A stretch of 62,000 bases of DNA from Symbiodinium natans (GCA_905221605.1 CAJNDS010000488.1:1-62000), one strand, 5' to 3'; positions 44,100 to 56,701 are shown, numbered from the stretch's first letter. Translations and numbers: made by a program. Notes: generated from the sequence alone by a model not told the origin.

Positions 44100-47000
44100 A
44101 GTGCCAGAGCTGAACCTTAAGGCTTAATTGTTTTTGAGGCATAGTCGCAGCGCAGGTTTTTGCTTTTTTGGCGCGTGTCCTGTACGGTCCTGTACATGGC
44201 TCTCCGAGACTGCAGGGATCGGAGTGCCCTTCTTTCTTTCAGTTGTCGCCTGGAATCACGCTTGCCAAAAACAAATCCAGCTTTCTGTGGGGCTAGGGTA
44301 GTTGCAGCTGCAGGCGCCAGTACCCCAGATTCTCGGCTTCTGCTTTGGTATTTCGTGGGCTTCAGGGTTCAGGGCCTCTCCAAAGTAGTGCAAGCACTTG
44401 ATCAAACTAATTTGATCCATCGAGTTTGGCCAGCTCACCCTTCGGATGCTAGAACTAGCTCCCGACAAACCAACCATCACCCCTTCATCTTGACAAGCTT
44501 CGGCTTTTCTGGCCCAAGATTGCTTGCTTCTTGCAAACATTCTGGGCAGCTGTGCAGCTTTGATTTCGTGGGCTTGTTTCCGGGCCGTCCCGAACAGGGC
44601 CCCCATTTTGTGGAAGCACTTGCTAAGCACTCGCTAAGTTCGATCCAGGTCCATGACAGTCGAATTACCTGCGCTCACCGAGCGCTGAATCAGCGTACCT
44701 CGTGACAGTTGGGCTGCCAATTTGGCCCAAGGGTTAAGGGGGTCCTTCGGACCCTTGCACCCTGGACCCCGACGTTCCGAAACCATCAACCAACTGGCCA
44801 AAACTGCCTTCTAACATCTTCGAACATCCCAACCCTTCAACAAAGCATTTTGACGCAAGGTCGAACACGCTAGTCATGATGGCAACGCGGCGATCAGCAC
44901 TTGGGAACTCCAGTTCTGAAGGGGTCGGCGCCCCGGGATGCTCTGGATTCTCAGGATTTTCTGCTGGATTCATCTGGATTCTTTGCGATGTTCTCTCCGG
45001 GACGGGCACTCCGGCACTCCGGGGATACTCTGCAGGATTCTCTCCCGGAGAGAGGGGGGAGCACTCCATAATCATAACCTGCACGATTCTCTGGGGAAGG
45101 GCACTCCAGGGATCCGGCATTCTTTGGGCTAGGAGCGCGGCAAATTGTGGATCTGTGGCAAAATCGTGGAGCTGACGGCGGTGCTATATTATATATACAT
45201 ATTCATTTATGTGACGTCTGCCGGCAAGAATACATGGCTTGGCGGCTTCGCATTTGCAGCCCTCCCACAAACGAGCATTCACGTCTTCACGTCCGCGGCC
45301 AGAAATCCGCATCACATCTTCGTGTCCACGAAAAATCCCCATCTCCATGCGGCGAAAATCTTCGGCCAACATTTCGCACCCCGCTACGGACACCAGTGCA
45401 TACATCTTGGAAGTCAGAAGTGCGCACGCGCGCGCACGCACTCACGCGCACTCACGCACTCACTCACTCAATCGGCCCGACAGCGTCTATAGTACTGTGA
45501 AAGTGCAAGGGACTTCGGAACCAGCTTGCTCGCATTGTACGCCTCGAAGCAGTACTCCTTGGCGAATGAGGGAAGCGGAGGACAAGACGCTTCGGAGCTG
45601 TTTGGCTCTACTCCTGATGGCATGGTCGACCTGGGAAGTCACCGACAACGCCGGCTCCCGTAGCCCCAAGCTCTATGCAGCAATGAATATGCTGATTGGC
45701 TTCGAAGTTCAATTTGGCCTGCTGGGACGTCGTGCCCGGAAGGCAGAACTCTGAGTTCCGGTCCTCATCAGCACAAACATGCATCAAATTCCAATTACTT
45801 ACTTCGCCAGAGGTTTTCCTTTTTTCAATGGTGCAGACAAGACCGTGGACAAACATCAACTTTCCAAGAGAACCACGACGCCTTTCGCCCCTAAACGCTC
45901 TTTGAGAATCAAGGTTTTAGTCTGGGGACTCGCTGAGATTTGCTGATCCGGATTGCAACTTATCAGAGTGCGAAGTCTGAAGTCTGGGATCCGAGCAGTA
46001 CAACCGCAACACCGCCAATGCCTGAGATACGTATGCGTGGCTCAATGGCATGGTACTTCGGGGCAACATCTGAATCTTACAGACCTGAGCGTGAACTGCA
46101 TGACGTCTGCAGCGTGCTCTAACTCATGGCGCTGCCTTGCCACTCCTATGCAAGGGTTGCGCGGAGCGGAATATCGCGGAATGGTTGAGGCACCACTGTT
46201 CCACATTGTATCTGGTTCTGAAAGGATGACGAAGGAGAAGTTTCTTGAAAAAAGCAGCGATGAGAAGTGGCTCAGACAACCTGCGGCACAGGTTGATTAA
46301 CATGCATAAAAGACTCAGCAGGGTTCGTGAGTTCATGCTGCAAGGTTCTGGATGCTCCGTTGTCCACACTGGGGCCTGCACGTTCGAGCGCCACAGTCGA
46401 TGCAGCTGTCCTTGGTTGTCTGCCCAATCCCAGCCCAGTGTCACACCACTGTCACACCGAAATGTGGGTCAAGGAAAGGGGCGTGGATGGTCACAGAGAA
46501 AGCCGTGCACGCAGCCGCATAATCACGACAGGCGGCACTGCAGTTGCCCATCCCTCAGATCAGCACCACTCGCATCCACGTAACGCGTCTAGGGCATTCT
46601 AGACTAGGTTTGTTGCATCCGGACCCTCTGGCCAAAGAGAGCTAGACCAGCACACAGGGGTCGATCATCCTCTTCAGACACACATCTTTTGCCAGTGTTC
46701 AGCGTCGTCCCCAAGATCCACCGGGTCGGGCTCAAACTGCTGTAAAGGCTAAGCCCATAACCCTTCCCGTCGTGTGATGCCTGAGGGAGAGGCCGGAGCA
46801 GCGGGCTTTCCCGACTGGGTTGCCTTGCTGCCGATTCTTGGACTGCTTGATACTCTGAAGGACGGCTGGCTTGCTGCATCCCTTTTGATGAAAGTTCGGA
46901 CTCAGGCGACCTCACGATCCAACCAACCCAAATCCCCCTACTCCAGCCTCCGCAGCCTATCCATCCATCTGTCTGCGGCCACAAGTGATGCCTGCATTGG

Positions 47001-48831
47001 GTTGAATCCGGGATGTGACTTTTGTGTTTCTGAGGCTGAGCTGTGGCAGAGCACAGGTAGCATCTACGTGGTCATTCACCCAGCGCACACTGCCGCTTGG
47101 GAAGCGGTGTGAGCAGCTTTGGATTTGCAAACGTTTAGTTTTGAAGCCCCAAACCCAGCGCAGCCCACCCACCACCATTTTGCAGAAGCCTCAAAGCCAC
47201 CCAAAACTCTCAGACGCCTGGGAGGTCGCGTCACGGTAAGGACTTGCAGAGGCTCCAGGTCTGCACCTCCAAGCTTGAGATTCACGGCGCTTGGCGATTT
47301 AGAGCTCTAGCAACTCTAGTAGATGAGTTGGGGTTGAGGGCCTAAGAGCTCTAAGACCCCAAAGCCCCCGAAGGCCTGCCAAAGACCTGAGGCCCAACAG
47401 GCAAATGCAATCTTGTAAAAGCAACCATGCGATCCAACGGATCGACATGAAACACCCTTGCTTCAAACTTTTTCTGCTTTCACTTCGCGAATAATTCTCT
47501 ATCCTATGTGGAAGCAAACCCAACGTGAGGAGGGTAAAGGAGGGTACTGGTAGACGAAATCTTTCCGAGAGCGGCTAGATGATTCGCATATTGCGAGAGC
47601 AGTTTAAGCACATGTGCTCCAGCATGTCCGCCGGAAAGGCCTCGTGTATCGTTGCCCAAAAGCTGTAGTCTGCAATTGTTCGTGCACTGCCATGTCTTTT
47701 TCTCGGGGAAAGCTGCAAAGTACACCTTAGAACACTGAACTATGTATAGAAGGCTTGAGAAAATCTAGACCTGTAAAAGGTACAGTACTCGCGGAATCCT
47801 CAAGAGACCAACTTTCTTTGTCGAGCATCTGTTTATGAGATCTTCTAGCGAACCTGTGCAAGCCATCGTTCTGAGAAAGACTGCGCAAGCTTCGCTGCAA
47901 GAGGCACGACCCCCCCCCCCCTTCCAACAGGCACGGGCTACATCGAGTGTGTTGCCATGGCGCACGTTGAACGGCACAGGAGGTGCAACTGGAACAGGTC
48001 CATCGCTGACTCACGGGAGTGGAAAGCCCATAGGTGCCGATGGCCTTGAAAATACACATGTGCCCAACAGCTTTCCAACCATCCCCTCAACGGTCGCATA
48101 GAGTTAGGGCAGGAATGGGCAGAAGGTATGAATGCTAGGTCGAAATGGAGTCTCAGGGAAGGTATGGAGCAGCATCTACCGGAGATGTCGCTGATGCGAG
48201 TAGGGCGGCGCACGGAATGCAACTGTGGAGTGGGTCCAGGCGTGGTCACCACAAGCTCCCAGAACAACGTAACCGCAAACAACTGGGAATGTTAGTGCTG
48301 GTGGTCTTGAAACATCGAGATCATCACTGCACCGGCCATCCGCTGTCATGCGGCGCTGGAGCTGTCTAGTCATTCCCTCCTGCATGGCTGCCGAGTCCAT
48401 CGCAGCACTCCCCGGCTATGTCTCCACCCAGTGAAGCCTTGGGAAGCCTTCTCAACTGGCAGGCCGCGTCGTGCCCAATGAAAGTTCATCAGGCCCGTTG
48501 TTAGGAGCCCAAGCGCGCCATGGCCGCTCTCGCATGGCGTCTGACCTGCCTTGTTTGGGAAACTGCACACGTATACGTGTGGTGCAGGAGTGTCCTTGAT
48601 ACATTGTCGCCTGGATCCATCAAGCATGTGTTTGCGCTGCGCGATTCTTGCATGTGCTGCCCTACATGTCTTAAGGCCGCTCTTGCTTCCGGAAGGTAGT
48701 CTCCTTTGTTGCTTGGCCCATGCGAAAACGCTGCCACTACATCCACCGCGTGCTCGAGATGCTCATGCGCGCGTACGGGACGCAGATTGGTCCGGTCCTT
48801 AAAGGAAGCACGTCATGAATGATAGAATGCG
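44100..48831. other. No gene supported
   Basis: Frames of up to 171 codons on both strands show no recognisable family. Visible features are a degenerate GGATTCTC/CACTCCGG-rich patch (44,930-45,070), a short AT stretch (45,183-45,215), a GCGCAC/CACTCA repeat patch (45,420-45,475) and a C-run at 47,910. Confidence 0.4.
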
Positions 48832-49316
48832 ATGGCCCGCGTGGCTACATGTGAACACTTGTCGTGCGCTACATGTGGGGCTAAGAAGCCTGGCGCCACT
48901 GCTGTTCTTGCTGACGCTGGGCACTTCTTTGAAATGGCGAGGCCCCGTGACGCAGCTGGTCGTACGCGTGAGTTGCTCAATTGCCAAAGGAACGCTGACA
49001 GGTCTGTTGTCAGCGTGTTGCGGGGGCGACTGCGTGCATGTTCAGTACATGTGCTCGCTTGGCAACCTCATCTTTCACTTGTGTGGGTTGATTTGTGGGT
49101 TGCCTATAGGCGGTGTCCTTTCAGAAAACTGCTGCAAGCATTGTTTTGGGCACTGATTAAGAACGCTGTTGGTCTCACGCCGCTACCTTGGTTTTGCTTC
49201 CACATGTGACGCGAGGGACCTGGAGGTTGCTCGTGCCCATGATGTTGCAGCGTGCCTTTCGAGTTTGGGCTTGGATGTACCGGGGTGGTTTTGTGAGAGG
49301 TACCACAAGGCCTAGA
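48832..49316 (+). pseudogene. Possible reverse-transcriptase-like retroelement relic
   Basis: Frame 1 (48,832-49,209) reads CEHLSCATCGAKKPG then TAVLADAGHFFEMA, which resembles the RT palm block A as seen in dinoflagellate RT-like proteins (acidic residue, aromatic pair, E). Frame 2 reads CGLPIGGVLSENCC (about 49,090-49,135), resembling block B (G-x-x-I-G-G-x-x-S). The two blocks are in different frames, so a frameshift lies between them near 49,060. Frame 2 then meets TGA at 49,154 and TAG at about 49,314. No YxDD catalytic block C is visible. If the reading is right this is a dead LINE-like copy. If not, it is unassigned ORF sequence. Confidence 0.35.
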
Positions 49317-52300
49317 AACAGACTCGTGAATCCAGGCTCCTTTTTCGGGTCTTTAGGGCGCATCTTCTCCCTCTTTGAGACAGGACCGGATTTCAAGATT
49401 GGATGGCGTGAAGTTGATTTGAGTAAACATGCTTTCGTCGACGCTGCTGTGAACGTAGGGCCAGGCTTCCGGGCCGCAGGGTGGTCTAGGCGAATTGCGA
49501 ATCCTCAGGGCAGCAAAATCCAAGCCTGTCATGCTGTGAGCCGCAAACATACGCAGCTTCTTTTGCGCGCGGTTTGTGCTGATTTGTGCTGCTTGGCATT
49601 GGGGGTCATCAGCATGATGGTTTTGCAGTGCCCATATGTTGCGTGGCTGTTTTACCCTGATCTGTGATGTTTTGTGGTTTGTGTGCCATACTGCCGCGCG
49701 AGGATACCGCGAAGTCGGCTTAGCCACAGAAGAACGCAAACTGAAGGGACCCTTCCATGGCATCTGCAGTGTGGAGAGTGTCATGGTTCCAACCGCATCC
49801 ATCTATGCCAAGGTTTTGCCGGGTGCTGAGTGGCCGTGCGTTGGTGGCGTGCTCTTGTGAATACTCTGTGCCTCGGATTTGCCACATTGGACTCCCCACC
49901 CCGTCAAGAGAGCGTGGAGTCATACCATGGGACGAAAGAAGTCTTAGCAGCATCCCCTCCATTGTCCTGAAAGCGCCAACTCTTTAAGAGGTTCAAGAAT
50001 TTCAAGATGCAGCTTTCGTGCAGCATGTGATGGATCTTTCCTGCCTGCATCGGCGCTGGTCTCCTTTGATGTATCTTAAGGGTCATTTGGAAGGCTTTTT
50101 GAAAGGCTTTTTGAAGGCTTCAGAGGATGCTTTAGGCTCGAGCAGCTCTTGAAGGTTCAGGGAGGTTCGGGGGGGCCAAAGGCGTTTCGGGGGTTTAAAC
50201 CTCTCACAACTCGAATGAAGCTTCCACGAATTGCCTGCCTTGATGCTGTTAAGGGGAGCGTAACCTGCTTGGAATATCTTGGCATCAGGGAATTGAAGAA
50301 CTTTGCTAGCTGAATCCAGTTCTGAGTCGCCAAGACTTCGCATGCTGGCCGCTTTCGCACGTCCTCCCGGCTGTCGTCCACCACCACAAGTCCTCCTTGG
50401 CGCTTTTGATTGGTCAATTGAGGACAAGAGGCTTTAAGCAACTTTAAGCGAAGCCATCGGATGATTCCATGGCCAAAGCACGGCAAAGCTGAAGACACGA
50501 GGTCGGCTCGCCCAGCACATTGGCCAGAGCGGACCTGGTCTCCCGAAACGTTGTGGGAATTTTCAGGTTCAGGGAGTTCTGCCCTTGTGGGCCCTGTGGA
50601 GTAGTACGCTTGGCTGCTCCAGAAACTTCTCAAGTCCATAAAGGTGGGAAGATTCGGATGCTTCGGGCCACCACCGGATGCTTTAACTGCCCCTACCCGA
50701 AATTGAGCAAGGCAGCTGAAAACACCCTGAGGCTCATGAACTGCACGCCCTCCGTTTGGGCAAGACATTTCAAGATGCGCCTTGAGTTTGACAGAGTCCC
50801 TCAAGTCCCTAAGTGGTCAGGGTCCGCTAGCAGCCGTGCTCAAGCCCGGGCACAGGAGATCGTTGACCGTCTGCTCCGGTTCGGCGGTGAGGATCAGCCT
50901 CCCACAATGATGTGCACTTGAGGTAGATTTCCGAATGTCGCATACACGTCATGTAGATTAGGGTGTCTGCCAGCAACCGAAAGAAACTTAGGTTTGCGCT
51001 CGAGGTTTGAGGGTTCAGGGCAGGGAGTGGCGAACTGCCAGCCTGCGAAGGCAACTGTACTCAAAAGTTTTCTCCCGACTGTAAACGGTTCATCCCACCT
51101 AAGACCTGGATGCAAACAACACTCATGAACCCCAAAACAGACCTGTAAGGTGTCCCCAAGTTTTGGCTGGTGCATGCTAATGGGCCTGGAATGCAGTTCA
51201 TGTCGCCTCTAAGCTCTGCCCACTCACATGTGGAATGTCACCCTGGTCCAACCCATGTCCTCTTATGCTTGCATGTGCTGACACCGTACATGGCTGTTTT
51301 TTTTGCATCCAGACATCCGACAGTCTTGACAAACGAGCTTGCAGCGAGGACACGACCGTAAATGCCAAAACCACGAAGCCTAAATTCAACAGTGCCGATG
51401 CTGAATGACACTGCAATCAGGGTGCTCGCCACACAGGCGCCGGCATTCCAGCTTTCTCTTGGCCATGAGGTTTGCGAAGGATCCAGGCTTTAGGGGTCAT
51501 GTAGGGTGTGGGAGGGGATGTTGGGGATGTTAGGGATGTTGGGTGCCCGTCAATCGCATCCTGCAGGCTTCACGGTGTTTTGCCGATGCAGCGGCATCAC
51601 GCCGTTGTGAATCAACTATGAAGTCTGAAGGGTTTTTGGGCTTCTAGGCTAAGGTTTCAAACATAAGGCATAATTTAATTAGACGTCGTGACTTTACAGC
51701 ATCTACGAAACTCACACATTCAACGTGGAAAATCCTATCTTGCTGGAGACTGAGTCTCGTCCATAACCCTCAGTTGAGCCAGATTTTCAAGAACACCAGA
51801 TTTCATTTAACATCAAGGGCTGTGGAATCTTAAATAGGTCATACTACACGAAGGCTAAGGAGGCAGGCGCTGGAAACTTTGAGCAGAAGTCCCCAGTGCA
51901 AGACACATGTTCTTAAGAAGCACGAAGACTTTTGTGTACACAGACCATACAGACATACTTACTAATCCCCCCCCCCCCCCCAAGAGTTTAGGACTTAAGA
52001 ATTCCAAGTTTCCGGTCGTAACAATTTTGGCATGCAAACTTTACGTCTGCTTGTTTTACGCAAATTTTCTATACTATTCAGATTATGACCAACACAATGC
52101 AATGTCAACCACCTCCTGTATCCAACCCCTATGCCCCCCGTTGGCTTGGATTGTCCCCCAAATACACCCCAACATGGACCTGCTACAGCCTTCTATGGGT
52201 TCCCTCGTCTGGGCCGCTTTTGGACCCTGTGCACCCATATGACCCTTTACGGGCTTCGCCCCCCTAGAACTTGTGATTGGACCTCCTATGGACCCCTATG

Positions 52301-52319
52301 AATTTGCATGCACCTTATG
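49317..52319. other. No gene supported; unassigned ORFs
   Basis: A plus frame of 159 codons (49,188-49,667) continues past the RT-like relic and could belong to it. At 50.1-50.9 kb a minus frame (50,157-50,804, 215 codons) overlaps a plus frame (50,520-50,921, 133 codons, opening at TTG). Neither is recognised. A C-run lies at about 51,967-51,981. Confidence 0.35.
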
Positions 52320-52378
52320 CCCCCCCCCCCCCCCCCCTCCCCCCCCCCCCCTCCCCCCCCTCCCCCCGCTCCCCCCCA
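52320..52378. repeat. Poly-C tract with rare T
   Basis: About 58 bases of almost pure C with five T or G interruptions. Likely polymorphic in length and a sequencing-error hotspot. Confidence 0.9.
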
Positions 52379-52892
52379 GTTCCTTGTTCTTGAGCGAGCC
52401 CTGTCATCTTTCTTTCAAGAAGGAGCTCTCTGTTGATGCTTAGACGACGGCGACAGACCTATTTTCTGATAAGATGAAGAGCAGCTTTCCATTTCTCATG
52501 CACAGGTGGCAGCACTCTCTTACCTCTTTCTCGTCCAGATATAAGATGTCTTAAGAATCTTGAGAAGAAGCTTGAAGGTTCCCTCATTTCTTACGAAAAG
52601 GAGGGATTCTCAACAAAAGATCAGGGAAATCATTGCTTGTGGAGCAGAGGATGGATCTTCTGCGACGTGAATAGCTGCGGGGTGTCCCCTCATTCAGAAA
52701 TGCAAACGGATGAGGCTGTCCTCTCTGTCTCCAAAGGACTACCATACTCTTATTAGAATGTCAGAGTGTCGAATATTTTTTGTGCATCAGAAGACTTTCG
52801 CTTTCTTCAGGAGGATAGCAGAAACCCTACACTTTCTAACGCAGGGTAAGGGAGCGAAGCGGAAGGACTCAGGCAGCTCCATGTGCTTGCGG

Positions 52893-52972
52893 AAGACTGC
52901 TTGGAGGATTCGGATCTTTGTTGAAAACCACTCCATATGTCTGCAAGAAATCTGAATCCTCCAAGCAGTCTT
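52893..52972. repeat. Perfect-class hairpin (23-bp arms)
   Basis: The left arm 52,893-52,915 (AAGACTGCTTGGAGGATTC then GGAT) pairs with 52,950-52,972 with a single mismatch (22 of 23), around a 34-base loop. No U-tract terminator logic applies in a eukaryote. It may be a small inverted-repeat element or a stem-loop RNA. Confidence 0.75.
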
Positions 52973-53097
52973 TTGAAAGCATGCTAAAACATGTCTTTCC
53001 ACTCCTGCGAGTTTCTGTTAATGTGGCACTGACTTTTGTAGAAGGAGGGTCTATAATCACAAGTTTCGAAAATTTATTCTGCGAACCGAGTTTGTTC

Positions 53098-53490
53098 AGG
53101 GTACCCGCTATTATCACAAGTTTTTTCCCGGCGTTTTTTTTTCAAGGGTTTGTGTTTTGGGTTGAGGGCTTATGCAGTAAGGCTTGAGGCCCTGAGGGTC
53201 TTGGGCTCCAGAGCGCGGAGAATCCAGAAATCTAAGCCCGGCCAGTTCCATGTAAAGCGTAATGGAATTTCATTACGAAACGAGGCCCCAAACAAATTTT
53301 GTGATAGGTAGCCCACGGGCCGGTCAGACGGTCTTTAGTAAGTTCGTCTGGCTACCCTCTATAATACCAAGTTTTTTTCGGATGAATTTGTGTTTTAAAG
53401 GGCTTGTGTTCTGGGTTAAGGGCTTCCGTAGTAAGGCGCTTCCGTAGTAAGGCTTGAGGCCCTGAGGGCCTTGGGCTCCAGGAATCTTAA
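53098..53490. repeat. Diverged direct duplication with GGCTTGAGGCCCTGAGGG motif
   Basis: 53,098-53,216 and 53,348-53,490 share the order 'ATcACAAGTTTTTTTC ... TTGTGTTyTGGGTT ... AGTAAGGCTTGAGGCC ... CTTGGGCTCCAG'. The last motif is repeated once more at about 53,500-53,530. No ORF of note. A G-run lies downstream at about 53,608-53,619. Confidence 0.65.
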
Positions 53491-53952
53491 AGGCTAGGCC
53501 TTGAGGTCCTAAAGGCTTGAGGCCCTGAGGGCGGTCCCCCCCCCTTCCCCCCAAATTTGTTTGGGGGGGTCGCCGCGCGTGCGTTTATAGAGGGTCCAAA
53601 TTTGTTTGGGGGGGGGGGGGCCCATACTAAAAGACCGTGCAACATTATCATTCTTCAGGCTTCAAGACGGAATGAAAACTCTTCTGAAGGATATTCACAC
53701 GAATAAGAGACAGACACGATGACAACCCCATCCGTTGGCACTTCTGACTGAGGGAGCCTCCCCGCCCCCCACTCAGTGCGAAGGGTGTGTATTCTCAACA
53801 TAGAAAGAAGATGGACTCTGCTTCCCAAGCAATGATAACCGCTGCTTTTCAATGAACATGCACAGAGATCCCCTTGACATAGCCTGCGCTAGCAAGGTGC
53901 AATTAGAGTGTGTGCTGCCGCTGCAGGATAGTATATGAATAGATCGGCTGAT

Positions 53953-54087
53953 GGTTCTTTTTTCGTGTTTTTTATTGTTTTTGTTCGTGCTTTTTTACGG
54001 TTTTAGGTGAGATTAAAGCCCTAAACCCTAAACCCTAAACCATGAAAAACACGAACAAAAAATCAGAAAGCATACGAAAAAAGAACC
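53953..54087. repeat. Interstitial telomere repeats inside an inverted repeat
   Basis: Three CCCTAAA copies plus CC (54,019-54,041) sit between arms of about 45 bp. The left arm (53,953-53,996, GGTTCTTTTTTCGTG... then TTGTTCGTGC) and the right arm (54,042-54,087, ...ACACGAACAAAA then GAAAAAAGAACC) are imperfect reverse complements. Confidence 0.8.
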
Positions 54088-54339
54088 TGGACCCGAATAG
54101 ATCTATCGTTGAATCATATGAATAAGAGTATTGTAGTTCTTCAGGCAAAGCAATCCCACCCGTTTGAATTCTGAATGAGTGAGTCGCCACAGCTCTTGAT
54201 ACGAATTGTTTGTATTCTCATCATGGGAAAGCAGATCTCTCTTTCCCAAACAATGATAGCCCTCCTCATCTTTTGTTGAGAACCAGAGCCCCGCCTCTAT
54301 ATTAGAAATGAGGGACCCTTCTTTCAGAAGAACCTATGG

Positions 54340-55500
54340 GTTTTATGGTTCGTAAAAGAAGAGAGCTCCTAACCCTGCTCGTTTATGCAGAAGCGCTTAG
54401 AAGATATCCGACTCTAACAAGCACTTCGTATGGCACTGGGAGAATTAAGGTCAAACCCAATCATGCGCAAAGCAAACCGATTACATTGTACATTCATGTA
54501 CATTATACATATGTACATGTGTGTACACTAACGAATACTAACAACACAACACGTGCATACGAAAGACACAGGGTAGGAACTGCGAGCCGAGCCGAGACCA
54601 ATAAGTCGCGCGGCACGCGCTCATGGCTGCGTTGTGCACGATGATGTCCTCCGCTCTCCAAACTCGAAAACACCTTACTGTAAATCCTGAAGCTCTTTTT
54701 GCAAGTTGCCAAATTGCTATCCAAAACTTCGTCCATTTTGGGTGGTCTCAGAAGGAGTTACAAAGCGAAACTCAGCACAAACATGCAAAGCCTCACTGCC
54801 GACAAAGGGCGAACACAATGACAATGCTTCGACTCCAGCAGCTGCTGAGCTAGTACGTGGCTTGAACCTTCAATTCCATTTTGGGAACAGCAGCCATGCA
54901 CAAATCGTCAACAAGTCCTCGGCCACCTTGCTGCGAAACCTGATGCGTCGCTGTCAAGCGTCTACACTTTGCAAAGTTGTGATCAGGTTCCTTCAATGCT
55001 AGGCAGCATTCTGAGAACAAGGAACTGCCGGTTTCTGTGACAAGAATAACCCAAGCACCGTGGACCCCCAACCCCCCCCCCCCTCCAGCGGCGAAAACCG
55101 ATTCAGAAAACAGCTCGGGCCCATTCAAGCAATTCTCTAATTCTCTTGCTTCCACACAGCTCCTGCCCCCACCCCAGCCCCGCCGCTCCACACCACATTC
55201 CAGCATGTTTCCAGGTTTCAACATGGGCCGCCCACGAGGGGCATGTATCCGGGTTGTTCAAGCTGGAGGGGAATCATGGGGGAAAGATCTCTCTCGGATC
55301 AGGGGCGGGGGGTTTGGTTGAAAAGGGCATTTTGATTGGATGCCAGTCTGTATTGGAGGAGATGACAGAGTTTTGGAGTACTCGAGTCCCAAAGCCGAAA
55401 TTTGGCTTTGAACCTCCCATCATCGAATCACACAATCTCGGCGTTGGGAGGTGAGCTGATGCGATATGAGCCACCTAATGGAGTGGTGAGGAAGAATGCC
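54340..55500. other. No gene supported
   Basis: Plus-strand frames at 54,623-54,853 and 54,706-55,002 overlap in different phases and are not recognised. A C-run lies at about 55,072-55,085. Confidence 0.35.
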
Positions 55501-55511
55501 AACAAGTGCAG

Positions 55512-55736
55512 CTACACGCGCATCCGAAGCAAAACCTCAAACACTCTCGACTCGCAAGCCCATCTCTGAAATGCGTTTGGCAGCATCGCTCGAATCACTG
55601 CGAGCGCTGCCGCCCAGTGTTGCCCTCGCTCTGCTGCACTGATGAGGGAACCTGATGAATTGAACGTGCCTAGTAGGATCTTACGCAACGCATGACACCC
55701 CAAATTTTGGGCCTCCTGCCCAGAAAAAAACGTCAA
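55512..55736 (-). CDS. Single-repeat PPR-like exon
   Basis: The minus frame contains GTFNSSGSLISAAERGQHWA then AALAVIRAM, which aligns with one PPR repeat (x-F-N-x-x-x-S-x-I-S-A-x-E-x-G-x-x-W-x-x-A-L-x-x-x-x-x-M). The frame opens at TTG, so the true exon limits are unknown. It lies about 0.6 kb downstream of another one-repeat frame (56,363-56,701) on the same strand. The two may be exons of one fragmented PPR gene. Confidence 0.45.
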   Translation of the reverse strand: MTFFSGQEAQNLGCHALRKILLGTFNSSGSLISAAERGQHWAAALAVIRAMLPNAFQRWACESRVFEVLLRMRV

Positions 55737-55739
55737 GGA

Positions 55740-56348
55740 GCCAAGGTCCTCTGCTCCACAACTGCACTATACTACACCCATCTGCATCCCCTAACATCCG
55801 TAGCTTGTTCAGGTTTTGCTCAACAGGCCTTTTTCAAAACTCGAGTCCGCAGGGGCTGAACGTGATCAAAAACGTGGGCGGCACTGTGATGTCAAGAAAT
55901 CACACGAATGTTGCATGATATTGGTGGGCCGAGTCAGCCACATTGCAGCAGCGACGCTGAAGGAAATTGTGTCCCTCTTGACTTGCTGCGCGTCCATCTC
56001 ACCGAAAAGAACCTTGAAAAGAAACCAGTCTTGGACAAATCAAGGCTGAACTCCAGATCGCTATGGCACCACCACCCACCACCAAACGACCTGGCTCTGC
56101 ATCTTGCATCATCTTGCGGCAGACTCTTGCTAGTCGTGGAAAAACTCTCGCAGTAGTCTCGAGCTCAGGATACAAGGCTGTGAAAGGGCAGGATGGTGTT
56201 AGTGTTGAGGCCTATACGATAGCGTTTGCACCCTCTGCTAAGGAGTCCTAGACAGAGTGCCACAAGTCAACTCCCAAAATATTACAGTCTAGAGCTCGCC
56301 ATCGTCGTCTGAGTTTGTTCCAACCCACTTTCATGGCTCTCCTCCAAC
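55740..56348. other. No gene supported; possible intron between PPR-like exons
   Basis: No frame over 82 codons and no recognised motif. If the flanking minus-strand PPR-like frames are one gene, this would be intron. Confidence 0.3.
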
Positions 56349-56362
56349 TTACGCACGCAATG

Positions 56363-56701
56363 TCAAAACCTGCAAGACGGCGCCACTACCCAGGAAATGT
56401 CGTGATGGCATAAACCTAAGCAATTTGGTTCCGCGCCAAAACGCCCTGAAGCGCTGGATCCGACCTCGAGAACCCCAAACATCCCAACAGTCGACGTTCC
56501 TTCTTCTTGCTGCAGCCCAAGGGCAGCAGCCAAATGCCATTGTGCCCCTTTGGCACAGCAGCTGATGACCGAGTTGTATGAAACTGCATCCCTCCTCTTC
56601 AAGAACTTTGCAATCTCGATGGAAAGGGCTCCGGCAAGCCCCATGTGGCACGTGACAAACCCCTTACATCCCCACATTGTCCTGAGATGTCTCCGGGCCA
56701 T
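56363..56701 (-). CDS. PPR-like exon or gene fragment
   Basis: 112-codon minus frame with a true ATG at 56,701. One clear PPR repeat lies at residues of about 33-62: LKRRDAVSYNSVISCCAKGA then QWHLAAAL. The sequence after QQEEG does not fit the repeat and may be intron. The preceding LAGALSIEIAKF could be helix B of an earlier repeat, which would give one and a half repeats. The RNA-binding role is inferred from the family only. Confidence 0.5.
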   Translation of the reverse strand: MARRHLRTMWGCKGFVTCHMGLAGALSIEIAKFLKRRDAVSYNSVISCCAKGAQWHLAAALGLQQEEGTSTVGMFGVLEVGSSASGRFGAEPNCLGLCHHDISWVVAPSCRF

